This document shows positions 1 to 10,414 of a stretch of DNA of 64,000 nt, one piece after another (the stretch's first letter is position 1; the number at the start of each line of letters is the position of its first letter). This DNA comes from Suillus spraguei (lineage: Eukaryota; Basidiomycota; Agaricomycetes; Boletales; Suillaceae), in contig JABCPU010000144.1 of assembly GCA_016800925.1 (NCBI GenBank), forward strand, positions 90,986 through 154,985, given 5' to 3'. The notes under the pieces were generated by a model that ran no database searches, was not told the origin of the DNA, and saw nothing but the letters and a program-made list of their open reading frames with translations. The position numbers and the translations under genes were made by a program.

Positions 1-3000
1 GAAACCGGAAGAAGAACTCCAGGGCGAACACCAATGTACCGAAACTATCCAAGTTCTTCGTTCCCCCGAAAACTCTTTCAGCTTCATAGAAGTAATCCCT
101 GATGAAGAAGAACCCGTGCCCTCGTTGATCCCAACAGAGGATGATGACCAATTCGATACCATGAATGACGTCTGGCATGCACCAGAAGTACGCGAAATTT
201 CCTCGTATGAACTAGGAGATGGAGAATTTCTTGTGGAATACGACACGATGGAGTTAGCATGAGGATCATAGAAGAAGTATCCATGGATACACCTTGACAC
301 GTGATGGAACTTCTCAACTCGAACAATCCTCCATACTCCACAATCCCCTTCTCCTCCAAAATACAGTAACAAGGCTCAGGAATTCGCTACGGACGAGAAG
401 GAAAAGAAAAAGAAATCCTTCGAAGAATTGGTCCCGGATTATTTGCACGACTTCGCAGACGTCTTTGCTAAAGACGGATTAAACAAACTACCTCCTGAAC
501 GCCCTGGTATCGATCATCGGATCGACACCAAACCCGGTTTTATTCCTCGTACGTCTAAGGTCTACCCGCTATCGGAAAAAGAACGCGCTGCTGTCAAAAC
601 GTTTATCGATGAAAACGTTGCGAAAGGCTTTATCTCGGAATCGAAATCACCTCAAGCTAGTGGTTTCTTCTTTGTAGGAAAGAAGAGTGGAGAACTGCGT
701 CCCTGTCAAGATTATCGCTACATCAATGATTGGACAGTCAAAACGCATACCCGCTTCCACTCCCTATTTCCCTTGTCGCACGCCTTCACAACGCACAGTT
801 CTTTACGAAAATGGATATCCGGTCCGGTTATAACAATATTCGTATCCATCCTGAGATAGGTGGAAAGCTGCTTTTACCACGGAATTTGGCCTCTTTGAAC
901 CGAACGTCATGTTCTTCGGCCTCTGCAATTCCCCAGCAACTTTTCAAGCATACATGAATCGCACCTTTCAGCAAGAAATCAATGAAGGATGGATGGTTAT
1001 CTATATGGACGATATCCTGATTTTCTCTACGACAATGGCAGAACACGTGAACGGACCAGACGAGTTTTGATGAAAATACGAAAAGAACACCTATTCTTGA
1101 AACCGGAGAAATGCACCTTCGATGCAGAAGAAGTGGAATACCTCGGAATGATAATTCGCCCCGGACAAGTTGCTATGGATACCGCCAAGACCAAGGGAAT
1201 CTCCGAATGGCCAATCCCGAAATCTGTAAAGATGTTCGGTCATTCCTCGGTTTTTGCAACTTCTACCGCACGTTCATTTCCCACTATTCTGACATCGCCG
1301 ACCCCTTATCGATTTGACAAAGAAAGATAAGGCCTTTGAATGGACAACCGAATGTATGGACACCTTCGACGAACTGAAACGACGCTTTACTTCCCAACCG
1401 GTACTCCGTAACCCTGATCCTTCCCGGCAATTTGCTATTGCTACCGATGCTTCACTCGTAGCAACTGGCGGAGTTCTCTTGCAGACTGATGAGAATGGTG
1501 TTTATCACCCTGTGCATACCTCTCACAGTCTTTAAACCCCGCAGAACGCAATTACCAGATCTTTGATAGGGAACTCCTTGCCGTGATCCGGGCATTGAAC
1601 GAATGGCGTCATTATCTCGAAGGAAACCCACATCCTGTCCTGGTATTCACCGACCACAAGAACCTTCTGTACTTTAGAAGTGCACAGAAGCTCACCCGTC
1701 GCCAAGCACGTTGGCAATTGATTTTGTCCATTTACGACATTGAACTGCATCACGTTGCAGGTACTAAATTGGCAGTACCTGATGCACTATCTCGCCGGCC
1801 TGATTATGACTCTGGCAAAGACGATAACGAGGACCAGACCCTCCTCCCTGACGCTCTATTCGTTCGTCTTATTGACACTGATTTAAAGGATGTGCTGTCA
1901 TCCTCTGACCCTCTCGACGACCCTGTCTTCAAGACGGCGTCTGATGCCCTTGATGGCGTGTGCCTTCCCCCTATGAAATCGGCACTCTCGACTGGAAGAT
2001 TGAGGAGAACGTCCTCTATTTTAAGAATCGCGCTTACATTCCCCCGGCGCATCGCCCTGATATCCTGAAACGGTATCATGATCACCTACCGCGGGACACC
2101 CCGGTCGATTCAAAACTGAAGAACTCGTAAAACGTGAAGCTTGGTGGCCTGCAATGGGCTCTTATATTCGGAATACGTCGAGGGTTGCGCCCTTTGTCAG
2201 CAAATGAAAGCAGATACTCACCCCGTTCGACCTCCGCTCGCGCCTATTCCTTCGTCGGCTGTCGCCCGTTCTCCCAGATCTCCGTTGATCTTATCACTGA
2301 CCTCCCCATCTCCGGAGGCTTTGACAGTATCATGGTCGTGGTAGACCATGGCCTTACGAAGGGGGTAATTATTATCCCTTGTTTGAAAACTATCACGTCA
2401 GAAGGTGTGGCCAAGCTATTTTTAAAACATGTTTACCGACGATTTGGACTCCATGACAAAGTCATCTCGGATCGAGGACCGCAATTCCTATCTCGCTTCT
2501 CAAAGGAACTTGCCCGACTTCTCGACTACGTCATCGCTCCATCCACGGCTTACCACCCACAGACTGATGGTCAAACAGAAAGGCTTAATCAAGAGCTTGA
2601 AACATACCTTCGCATCTATTGTCGTAACAACCCCGAAGATTGGGTAGAACACCTACCAATTGCCGAATTCGTCCACAACCACCGAAAACACGATGCACGT
2701 AACGCATCACCCTTTTATTTGATGATGGGATACGAACCACGTGCCATTCCCCATTTAATCCCTGATTCATCCGTCCCTGCAGCAGAAGATCGAGTACGAT
2801 CTCTGCAGAAGATAAGAGAAGAAGCAATCGCCTGTCACAACATTGCTATGCAGACAATGGCCGAACGATCCCGAGGAGATAAGTACACCCCATGGAAGAT
2901 CGGAGATAAGGTTTGGCTATCCGCCGCCAACCTTAGACTTAAACTCCCATCAAGGAAATTGGCACCGAAACGATACGGACCTTTCCCGATCATCGATGTC

Positions 3001-3317
3001 TTATCACCCATCACGTTCACACTCAAGCTTCCTCCGCAATGGAAGATTCACCCTACGTTCATGCTTCTGTCTTATCATCCTATAGCGAAACAGACGTACA
3101 CGGCCCGAACTTCCCCGAACCACCACCTGACATCATCGAAGAAGAAGAAGAATATGAAATAGAAGCTATTCTGTCTCACAAAGGAACCGGCAATCGCCGA
3201 CGTTATCTCGTTTCTTGGAAAGGGTATCCATCAGGAGATAACGAATGGCTCCCAGAAAAGAACTTGAAGAACTCCGCTCGAATCTTGAACGCTTATAAGA
3301 AGCAACACGCCCTCTAA
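1..3317 (+). pseudogene. pol: Ty3 pol relic: RT, RNase H, integrase, chromodomain
   Basis: This is a broken pol polyprotein, a replication and integration enzyme. The RT region lies at about 428-1330, with the YMDD active-site motif near 1005. RNase H follows at about 1314-1800 (ATDAS motif). Integrase covers about 2150-3060, with DLITDLP, DRGPQF and NQELETY supplying the D,D,E residues. The chromodomain is at about 3150-3280 (YLVSWKGYPSGDNEWLPEKN), and the stop is at 3315. Compared with the minus-strand copy at 58452-62517 there are frameshifts near 750, 860, 1050, 1230, 1510 and 2090-2270, so no functional polyprotein can be made. The chromodomain tail here keeps residues that the right-hand copy lost to a stop. 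Confidence 0.93.
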
Positions 3318-3369
3318 CCTTTCCTCAGTCAATCAACCGCACTAGCACCTGATCAACTACCGCATCGAA

Positions 3370-4836
3370 ATGTCTTTCCCCACTGCCTACATCACACCCA
3401 TCGTCGCTGCCACCAATGACTCCGATTCTGAAACCGACCAATACGGAAACCTCACCACAGAAATTGACAATCCTCTTACATCGAAGCCGCCATCCTTTGC
3501 GAGGGACATGCCCTTGAAATCGAAAGAATCCTTACTGAACGAGGCGCATTCCCCGCCTTACTCCTTGTCAACATTATCCGTACTGCAGCCCTTATCGAAG
3601 CCACCGCTAAAGAAACTACTGAACTCACACTCCGTCACCGTTTCATTCATCTCCAAAAACGTATTCGTGCTTACGCTATGCTGTTGCTTCCCGATTCTTT
3701 TAAGAATGATGTTGAAGAAGCTATTCACATCATTGCCGAACGTCGAGCAGGCGTTGCTCGACCTCCCTCTTCGCAAAGAGATACGCCGCTTCCTGTTCCA
3801 GCACCCGCTTCTTCGCGTATCTATTCTAATCTTGACGCCTTTACTGGCCTATACACTGCTGTGCAAGAAATTGGGCAACTCACCAACACAGTTGTCGAAA
3901 CCATTCAACAGTCGGTCGCTGAGACCAGAGCAGCTAGAAACCTAGTAGAAGAAGCCATCGTTGACCTACAACAAACGCGAGATGATCTTGCGTCTCCTAG
4001 AACCCCGTCCCCTATTGAACAATCAACTTCTTCACTAGCCGCCACGGTCACTCTTGACTGCCCTGATTGGCTATACGAGCCCTGCACAGAAGAGCAGTGT
4101 AAGGCAGCCAAGTTATTGGGTATCCCCACTACCGAGTTAATAACGCTCGGTCCTCGACTTCGCGACCTCCATATCCATCCCCCATGTCCATTCCATCGTC
4201 ATTCGGTCCTATGGACCCCATTTCACCAGTCTTAGTAAAAGACTTCGGTATTACTTCCCCATCTTCTTCCACCGAACTTCTTGTAGCTGCTGAGCGTGCA
4301 GTCACCCCGGACCTTCCTGAATCGGCATACACATTGTCTTCCGCTCAACAGGCACAACTTAAGCGGCAAAACACTCTTGCCTTAAAACGTATGACGAAGA
4401 AGAAGGGAAAGAAACGCGCCAGATCCATCAGTCCTACGCCCATCATTTCTCCATCCCCCTACGCAAAGTCTCTTCTAACCCTGACGAGAACATGAAATGC
4501 CGCGTCTGTGGATTATTAGGACATCGTCAAAAGAACTGTGCGGAATATCAGTGCAAGATTTGCAGATATTGGTCGCCCACTCATTTATCCCTCTTCTGCC
4601 CCAACCGAGTTGGGCCTCCTCCCTTCGAGTTAACTTGGAAAGATGAGGGATTTTACGACGCACTTCGTGCTTGGGAAAAGCAACTTGACGATGAACGTAT
4701 CCAGGCAGAAAAGAGAAGGGATTCTAAACGACGCGCTGGTCTGGAGGAAGCTAAGTACATGATGAGTGGATCCTTTGCTGATGAAGACTACGAATGGAGT
4801 GACGATCCCGTTTACTATGCGAACCAAGATGAGTAA
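3370..4836 (+). pseudogene. Third ORF of the Ty3 element (tandem zinc knuckles), frameshifted
   Basis: This ORF sits between pol and the 3' LTR and matches the ORF at 56890-58359 along its whole length. Here it is spread over three frames (starts at 3370, 3678 and 4184/4492). The first 40 or so codons agree with the other copy, and then the frame is lost near 3470. The 3' part has a basic stretch (KKKGKKRAR), then a CX2CX4HX4C zinc knuckle (CRVCGLLGHRQKNC) and a second C-C-H-C group spaced CX2CX6HX4C. It ends at 4836 in an acidic tail. The position that is a TGA in the right copy is AAA here, which shows that the ancestral ORF was open at that point. The function is unknown; the knuckles suggest nucleic-acid binding. 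Confidence 0.85.
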
Positions 4837-4856
4837 AAATCGGTGATTTTACATGT

Positions 4857-4869
4857 AAAAAGGGGGTAA
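4857..4869 (+). promoter_or_regulatory. Polypurine tract of Ty3 copy 1
   Basis: A-rich then G-rich purine run (AAAAAGGGGG) immediately before the 3' LTR, in the position where plus-strand DNA synthesis is primed in LTR retrotransposons. Confidence 0.75.
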
Positions 4870-5342
4870 TGTTACAATCGTACGTGCCCCTATTCATTTT
4901 CTACTTCATTTACCTTGTATATTACGTAACATGACTCTGACTCATATGCTCAACGCATCTGTACTATAGTTGCCTTCCTCCTTTGGATACGCACTTACGT
5001 TCTCACGCCTCTCTTGGTCTGTGCGCACATATTGGCCTATTTAAGCACATTGTATTACACTTGTATACTTCACTTTAATCTTACTGGGTTTTACCTGGAA
5101 TCTCCTTCGCTTAGGTCTCCAACCTAAGTCGTCTTGAATCGTCTCTAAGTCTAAGCACTCCTTAGCCTTAGTCTCTATTCTCGTGGATACCTCTTTGACT
5201 TGTCATTGAGGCTGAACCCTTGATCGTGCTCGGAACGCGTTCCTAGCACTTTCACCTTGTTCTCTTTTGAACATTGTAAGACTCCCAGCAGACTGTCTGT
5301 GTCTTTTCACTGTCGCTGGTGACGCCACCCTAGTTCGTAACA
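4870..5342 (+). repeat. 3' LTR of Ty3 copy 1
   Basis: This 473-bp LTR starts TGTTAC and ends GTAACA, a 6-bp terminal inverted repeat. It aligns with the minus-strand LTRs at 7394-7866, 56389-56856 and 63546-64000. It contains a TATA-like TATTTAAG at 5038-5045. It also contains ACTTTAATCTT at 5072-5082, which is complementary to the primer-binding site of the family. Confidence 0.93.
5038..5082 (+). promoter_or_regulatory. LTR core promoter and predicted transcript 5' end
   Basis: TATTTAAG at 5038 lies 34 bases before ACTTTAATCTT at 5072. All LTRs in the window keep both motifs and this spacing closely. I infer that transcription starts at or near 5072, so the first 11 RNA bases would pair with the primer-binding site just inside the 5' LTR. 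Confidence 0.5.
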
Positions 5343-6490
5343 ATATGTGTAGATTGGGTGTCTGGATGTCCATGGATTGGATCTGATCTAGACCTGAATG
5401 TATGGTATATGACAGGGATAGGGAAAGTGTTTCAGCAGTCCAATTGATAAGTGGATTCATGGCGTGCAGCCAGGGAATCCCTAATAGGATTTGATCACAA
5501 CATCCAAGTTTAGTGATATTGAACTTTCCATACATGGTTTGTTCATCGATTTGTAAGGTAGACGACATTGAAATTCAACCACATTTTGAGAGGCCATTTT
5601 GCACAACTTATTGCACTTTCCTCATCAACTTTCCAGACATTCTTTTTGCACCAATCTGTTCCTATGACCTCTCTAGATAGATTGATGGTCTCAAATTTTC
5701 TCAAAACTAGAATTTGAGAGACTTATTTCCGCTTTTTCCATTTCTTGTATTTCATCTCCAAATACATTTCTGATGTTATAGGTAGAAAATAAAATATTTG
5801 CCCTGTAGATTTGACCACATCACATGACTCCAAGCTAACCATATATGGTAATTTACATAACATGTGACTTAAAGGTCAGCATTACTGGCTGGTAGTCAGT
5901 TGTAATTATACCACTTTGATACTCTAAATACTATTTACTACATGGTTTTACAAGTGTAGTTGTATTATAAAAATTAATCTGATCAAATGCTATTTTTTTC
6001 AATGTTGTCAAAGTGATTTTCAAAGCACATATGTAGTTTTGAAATTTCAAGCTTTGAGATTTGGCTGTGGGAACGTCACGTGATCATGTGAGAGCAGTGG
6101 TTGAATTTCAATGTTGTCTACCTTACTACCAATAGGCAGTAGTGGGTTATTGGTCCTCCCTTGATTAGAGTCCCATCTGCTGTTGTTACGCGAAAAGGCA
6201 TTTTTAGGCATTGTCATGTAATTTTATGGAGATTTACAAACTCCTTGGAGATGAATGTTCCAGCTGCTCCAGAATCTATGACAGCGGTGGTTTTGACAGA
6301 TTTCAAATGAGTGCGAGAGAAAAGGGTAATGGGAACCGAAGTTTCTTTCATTCACCTACAGCTCATACAAGTCTTAGTAATACATTGGGAGAAACATACA
6401 TCGATTTCTTGTTTCCCCAAGCTAAAAATCCTCTATCAAGCGGCACACTGTCTTTTCATCATCATTTTCTTTAGGAAGTTCCTTGATCTC
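5343..6490 (-). pseudogene. Ty3 protease-region relic
   Basis: Retroviral-type aspartic protease remnant at the start of pol. The active-site stretch DSGAAGTF can be read on the minus strand near 6255-6290. The downstream segment GKFNITKLG...ILLGIPWL is at about 5440-5540. Both match the intact protease part at 62030-62400. Reading frames between them are interrupted, and the coding sequence is cut at 5343 by the LTR of copy 1. Confidence 0.75.
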
Positions 6491-6496
6491 CACCTG

Positions 6497-7264
6497 TCAA
6501 AGTGGAGTCTTCTTCTTTTTTTCAAGACAACTACCAAAATGATGTCCAGTTTTGTGGCATCCAAAGCACTGACCTTTTATCATGCATTCAGATTGTTCCA
6601 CATCAGAGATACGATCTACCTCCATAGCATCTTTATCTATGGAGCTCACATTGCGATGGCTTCCAAAGTTATTCTTCTTCTGCTGCGGATGGCGAGAGGT
6701 TATGCTCTTCAATTGAGTGTAGTTGTTGTTGAGTGTAATGCAAAGCTTCATGGTTTGGTTGAATGATGTGAGGGCAATACCAGTTTTGAAAAGACTGGTG
6801 AGAAGACCTTGATTAAGTCCATCGATCAAGAACTGCTTCATAGAAGAGTCATCAGAGACTTCTGCTTGTTGACAAAGGGCTTGGAAGTAGGCAATGTACA
6901 TTTGAAGGTCTCCACCTTGCTCAAGCTTAGCCATGGCTGTTTCTTCCAGATCAACGGCTTCAAAATTCTCATTAAACTCTTTTAAGAAGTCAGCCCAGGT
7001 TCCATATCCAATGGTTATACTGGCTGTGTTCTTATTGTTGGGATCTTGAGCACTTTTCATAAACTCTTGCACCCAGCTTCCGGCATTGCCTTCGTTCATG
7101 AATGAGGTCACAAAGATAATCTTCGACTTGTCGGTTGTGTAGATTTGATCATTGAGATCGAGGTATGCTTCGCACGCAATAAGGAAATGTTCAGCTTTGT
7201 CACGATAACCATCAAAGTCGGGGGGATGTGCGATCTTTATCTCAGTGGGTTTCAATGCAGGCAT
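6497..7264 (-). pseudogene. gag: Ty3 Gag, truncated by a nonsense change
   Basis: This is a Gag capsid/nucleocapsid polyprotein of 255 codons, against about 279 in the copy at 62514-63353. It keeps the fungal Gag core and a CCHC knuckle (CFGCHKTGHHFGSC) near its C-terminus. At the end, the CGA that continues the ORF in the other copy is TGA, so the protein stops after KTPL. The sequence is quite different from the right-hand Gag (roughly half of residues by eye), although the LTRs and the protease are much closer. The start is the ATG at 7264, 130 bases inside the LTR. Confidence 0.85.
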
Positions 7265-7381
7265 GGATATGATGTCTTCTTTGCTGCAGGGATGCCTCTA
7301 GTCTGAGTGAATACTATGTGAGGGCTTTTGGGTCAATTTAGATCTGGGATCTACGCTCACGAATGTGTGCATTTGAAAATG

Positions 7382-7392
7382 ACTTTAATCTT
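7382..7392 (-). promoter_or_regulatory. Primer-binding site (self-priming type)
   Basis: Element-strand AAGATTAAAGT lies one base inside the 5' LTR. It is the exact reverse complement of ACTTTAATCTT within the LTR, which is found here as AAGATTAAAGT on the plus strand at 7652-7662. This is the arrangement of Tf1-type self-primed retrotransposons. Confidence 0.55.
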
Positions 7393-7393
7393 T

Positions 7394-7866
7394 TGTTACA
7401 AACTGGGGTGGTGTCACCAACAACAGTGAAAAGACACAGTCAGTCTGTTGGGAGGTTATACTGCATTCAAAGGAGAACAAGGACAGCAAGTACAAGGAAG
7501 GTTCCCAGTATGAGCGAAGGTTCAGTCTAAGAGTTGCAACTCAAAGACAATTGAGAATAATGACCAAGGCTAAGGAGTGCTTAGACTTAGAGATGATTTG
7601 GACAACTTAGGTTGGAGGCCTAAGCCAAGGATATTCCAGGTAAAACCCAGTAAGATTAAAGTAAAGTATACAAGTGTAGTACAACATGCTTAAATAAGCC
7701 AATATGTGCACACAGGCCAAGGGAGACGTGAGAATGTAAGTGCATATCCTAAAGAGGAAGGCAACTATAGTACAGACACGTTGAGCATATAAGTCAAGAG
7801 ATGTATCACATGATATACAAGGTAAGAACAGAAGAAAAATGAATAGGGGCACATACAATTGTAACA
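7394..7866 (-). repeat. 5' LTR of the diverged Ty3 element
   Basis: 473 bp, with TGTTAC...GTAACA ends. It aligns over its full length with the other three LTRs in the window but with many substitutions. It abuts the DIRS-like element at 7867. Confidence 0.9.
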
Positions 7867-8365
7867 GTTGTTAAGGCCTGGACTTGCTGCTCTATATGAA
7901 AAGATGAAAGGAAAGACACAATCTAAAGCCCTATTTGGCTTAATTGAAGAATTGTTTCCAAGATACTGTGGGCAGCCGAGCATCTTGAATGGTCAAATGG
8001 AGTTTATCTCCTCAAGTCCGTGTCTTGGAACTTATTTGAAGTCACGTCTGCACCAGACATATTGCGTGTCTATTGTGATGCCTCTGAGTGGGGATGGGAT
8101 TTTGGTATCCTTCATTGAATTTAGGGTTTTACTCTGATCTTCCAGCCCATCCACTGATTTCGAATATCTTCTATTATGAAGCATTATGCATCACTTCAGC
8201 AATTCACAATGCACTCTCTCGTATCAAGCCTGGACATCACCTAGCTGTCTTTACTGACAGTCTAGATACTGTTGCCATATTTAACTCCCTTTCGGGGAAT
8301 TTCGGATACAACCAATTGCTTATTTTTTTTGTCGACCTCATCCTTGTGACTTCAATTGACTTTCG

Positions 8366-8977
8366 GTGTAAAGATACAACCTAACCTGGGCTGTAGATAA
8401 ACTACCTCCTAAGTTAGTATGTGTGGTCTTGCGCTCCATCTAGTCTGCTTCACTTGTGAAACAAGAGCATTCGACCCTAAAGGGGGATCCCTGTTAGTAT
8501 GGTCAAGTTCAAGTCAAACCAATGTGTGAATGTAGCGTCGTAGTCAGCAGTAAGTTGCCGCAGTCAGTGGTGATGCTGCCAGAACTAGCATAGTAAGTAG
8601 TGGTACTAGCGTCATTGGAACAAAGTCAGTAATAGTAGCATCAAGCGAGCGGTGATGAGCAATAATATCAGCGGTAGTGGTAAGGTTGCAAGCGGTGCAA
8701 AGAAACAGTAAAGAAGGCTGCGGTACTTTCAGCAGTAAAGTAGCGGTGCATGAGAAGTTCAGTCAAAATAGCAATCAAGAGTCCAGCGGTATGCCAGCGG
8801 TAACGGTGAAAGAGCGTGATTGATTAACAAGTGGTAAAGAACTTTAAAGACTAAGTCTACTACTGGGTGGTTCCAGAGCTAGACAATAATCCTGACCTAT
8901 AGTACGTGCAATGGGGTAAAATCAGGTACTGTATTGTGCGGGGTATGTGGTGCTTATATCCTAAATTGTATGTATTC
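8366..8977 (+). repeat. Block A of the composite insertion
   Basis: 612 bp, partner of 9331-9945 in inverted orientation. It is rich in short AGTAGYGGT-like runs around 8530-8760. Confidence 0.75.
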
Positions 8978-8978
8978 G

Positions 8979-9330
8979 GTGTAACGAACATATTGGTGCT
9001 GGGCTTAAAACCTCATATTTTGACACTCGTCTCACGTCTACAGGAGTTACCACTTGTCCATGGCTGTCTTACCCCTTTAGCAGTACCGGCGGCATCCCAT
9101 GCTTACCGCACACCATACCAACTGCTGCACCTCATTCCATGAACCGATGTCCTTCCATGTCCTTGCCGCATCCACATAGCTCCATTTGGTGCGTAGTTTG
9201 TTTTCTGTTTGTTATCACTGATTCCACGGCAAGCCTTATTACATGTTGCCTCATGCTGCAGCGCCTCGTGCTATGTTTACTTATGGCGGTTACTACACCC
9301 TAGCGCTACTGATCTCACCTAGAGTATTCC
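8979..9330 (+). repeat. Block B of the composite insertion
   Basis: 352 bp, partner of 9947-10298 in inverted orientation. It begins GTGTAACGAACATATTGG and ends in CTAGAGTATTCC. Confidence 0.75.
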
Positions 9331-9945
9331 GAGTACATATGATTTAGGATATAAGCACCGCGTACCCCGCACGATACAGGTACCTGATTTTACACCATTG
9401 TACGTACTATAGGTCAGGATTATTGTCTAGCTCTGGATCAACCCAGTAGTGGACCTAGTCTTTAAAGTTTCCTTATCGCTCGTTAATACATCACGCTCGT
9501 TCTCCATTACCACTGGCATACCACTGGACTTTTGACTGTTACTTTGACTGAACTTCTCATGCACCGCTACTTTACCGCTGAAAGTACCATGGACTTCTTT
9601 ACTGTTTCCTTGCACCACTCGCAACCTTACTGCTACTGCTGAGACCACCACTCGACATCACTCGCTCAACGCAACTGTTACTGACCTTATCTCGACCACG
9701 GAAGCACCGCTACACATGACACTAGTTCTGGCAGTATCATCGCTGACCGCGGCAACTTACCACTGACCACGATGCTTGTTTCGCACATAAGTCAGACTCG
9801 AACTTGACCATACTAATAGGCATCCCCCTTTAGGGTTGAATGCTCTTGTTCTCACAAGTGAAGCAGACTAGATGGAGCGCAAGACTCACATACTAGTTTA
9901 GGCAGTGGTTTATCTACAGCCCAAGCTAGGTTGTATCTTTACATC
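9331..9945 (-). repeat. Block A' (inverted copy of A)
   Basis: 615 bp, reverse complement of 8366-8977. It keeps CG at several sites where A has TG, so A looks more decayed. Confidence 0.75.
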
Positions 9946-9946
9946 G

Positions 9947-10298
9947 GAATGCTCTAGGCGAGATCAGTAGCGCTCAAGTACAGTAACTGCTGTATGTAAA
10001 CATAGTGCGAGGCGGCTGCGGCACGAGGTGACATGTAATAGGACTTGCCGTGGAATCAGTGATAATGAACATAAAACAAACAATGCACCATATGGAGCTA
10101 TGCGGACGCAGCAAGGACATGGGAGGACATCGGTACATGGAATGTGGTGCGGCAATCGGTATGGTGTGCGGTAAGCATGGGACGCCGCCAGAAGTGCTAA
10201 AGGGGTAAGATGGCCATGGACAAGTGGTAACTCCTATAGACATGAGACGAGTGTCAAAAGATAGAGTTTTAAGCCTAGCACCAATATGTTCATTACAT
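9947..10298 (-). repeat. Block B' (inverted copy of B)
   Basis: 352 bp, reverse complement of 8979-9330. It ends ATTACAT directly against the resumed RNase H ORF. Confidence 0.75.
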
Positions 10299-10414
10299 CG
10301 AGTCTTCCATATTGCAGGAGATAGAAACAAGGTAGCTGATCATTTATCATGCAATAAAGCTAAGGAGGCTTTAGAGTGCATGCCAAACTTGTGAATACTT
10401 CCCTTTGAACCCCC

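Larger units (their letters stand above)
1..5342 (+). mobile_element. Ty3/gypsy chromovirus, 3' part (decayed copy 1)
   Basis: This is the 3' portion of a Ty3/gypsy LTR retrotransposon on the plus strand. The window opens inside the protease-RT linker. Reverse transcriptase, RNase H, integrase and chromodomain follow, then a third ORF, a polypurine tract and the 3' LTR. The same order appears on the minus strand at 56389-64000, and the proteins of the two copies are close to identical outside indels. This copy has many frameshifts and is dead. It runs directly into a related element in the opposite orientation at 5343, which suggests a nested insertion. Its 5' LTR and gag lie left of the window. 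Confidence 0.93.
5343..7866 (-). mobile_element. Ty3/gypsy element, 5' part (decayed, diverged subfamily)
   Basis: This is the 5' part of a second Ty3 element on the minus strand. It holds the 5' LTR (7394-7866), primer-binding site, gag and the beginning of the protease. The pol sequence stops abruptly at 5343, exactly where the plus-strand LTR ends. That fits insertion of copy 1 into this element's protease region, with the rest of its pol left of the window. The sequence from 5343 to 6490 is AT-rich and broken up, so this copy looks older than the others. Confidence 0.85.
8366..10298. mobile_element. Composite insertion A-B-A'-B' with interlocked inverted repeats
   Basis: This 1933-bp insertion has four blocks: A (8366-8977), B (8979-9330), A' (9331-9945) and B' (9947-10298). 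A' is the reverse complement of A and B' of B. Block lengths match (612/615 and 352/352). Every junction, including both junctions with the host element, contains YCGR (TCGG, TCGG, CCGA, TCGG, TCGA). The outermost ends are short inverted repeats (GTGTAAAGA / ATGTAATGA), flanked by a possible CG or TCG duplication. No convincing coding sequence was seen. The identity between partner blocks looks like 80-90%, with many CG/TG differences. I do not recognise the family. Confidence 0.75.
7868..10393 (+). pseudogene. DIRS-like RT/RNase H ORF, C-terminal part, interrupted
   Basis: The pieces are 7868-8365 and 10299-10393. The first piece contains a typical RNase H run: YCDAS near 8065-8085, an acidic E in YYEAL near 8170, and FTDS near 8250. 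The second piece continues with VFHIAGDRNKVADHLS and ends at TGA 10391-10393. Frameshifts near 8010-8090 break the first piece. The 1933-bp insertion lies exactly between R and V of the junction, which shows that it is a later event. This is a non-functional relic. Confidence 0.75.
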
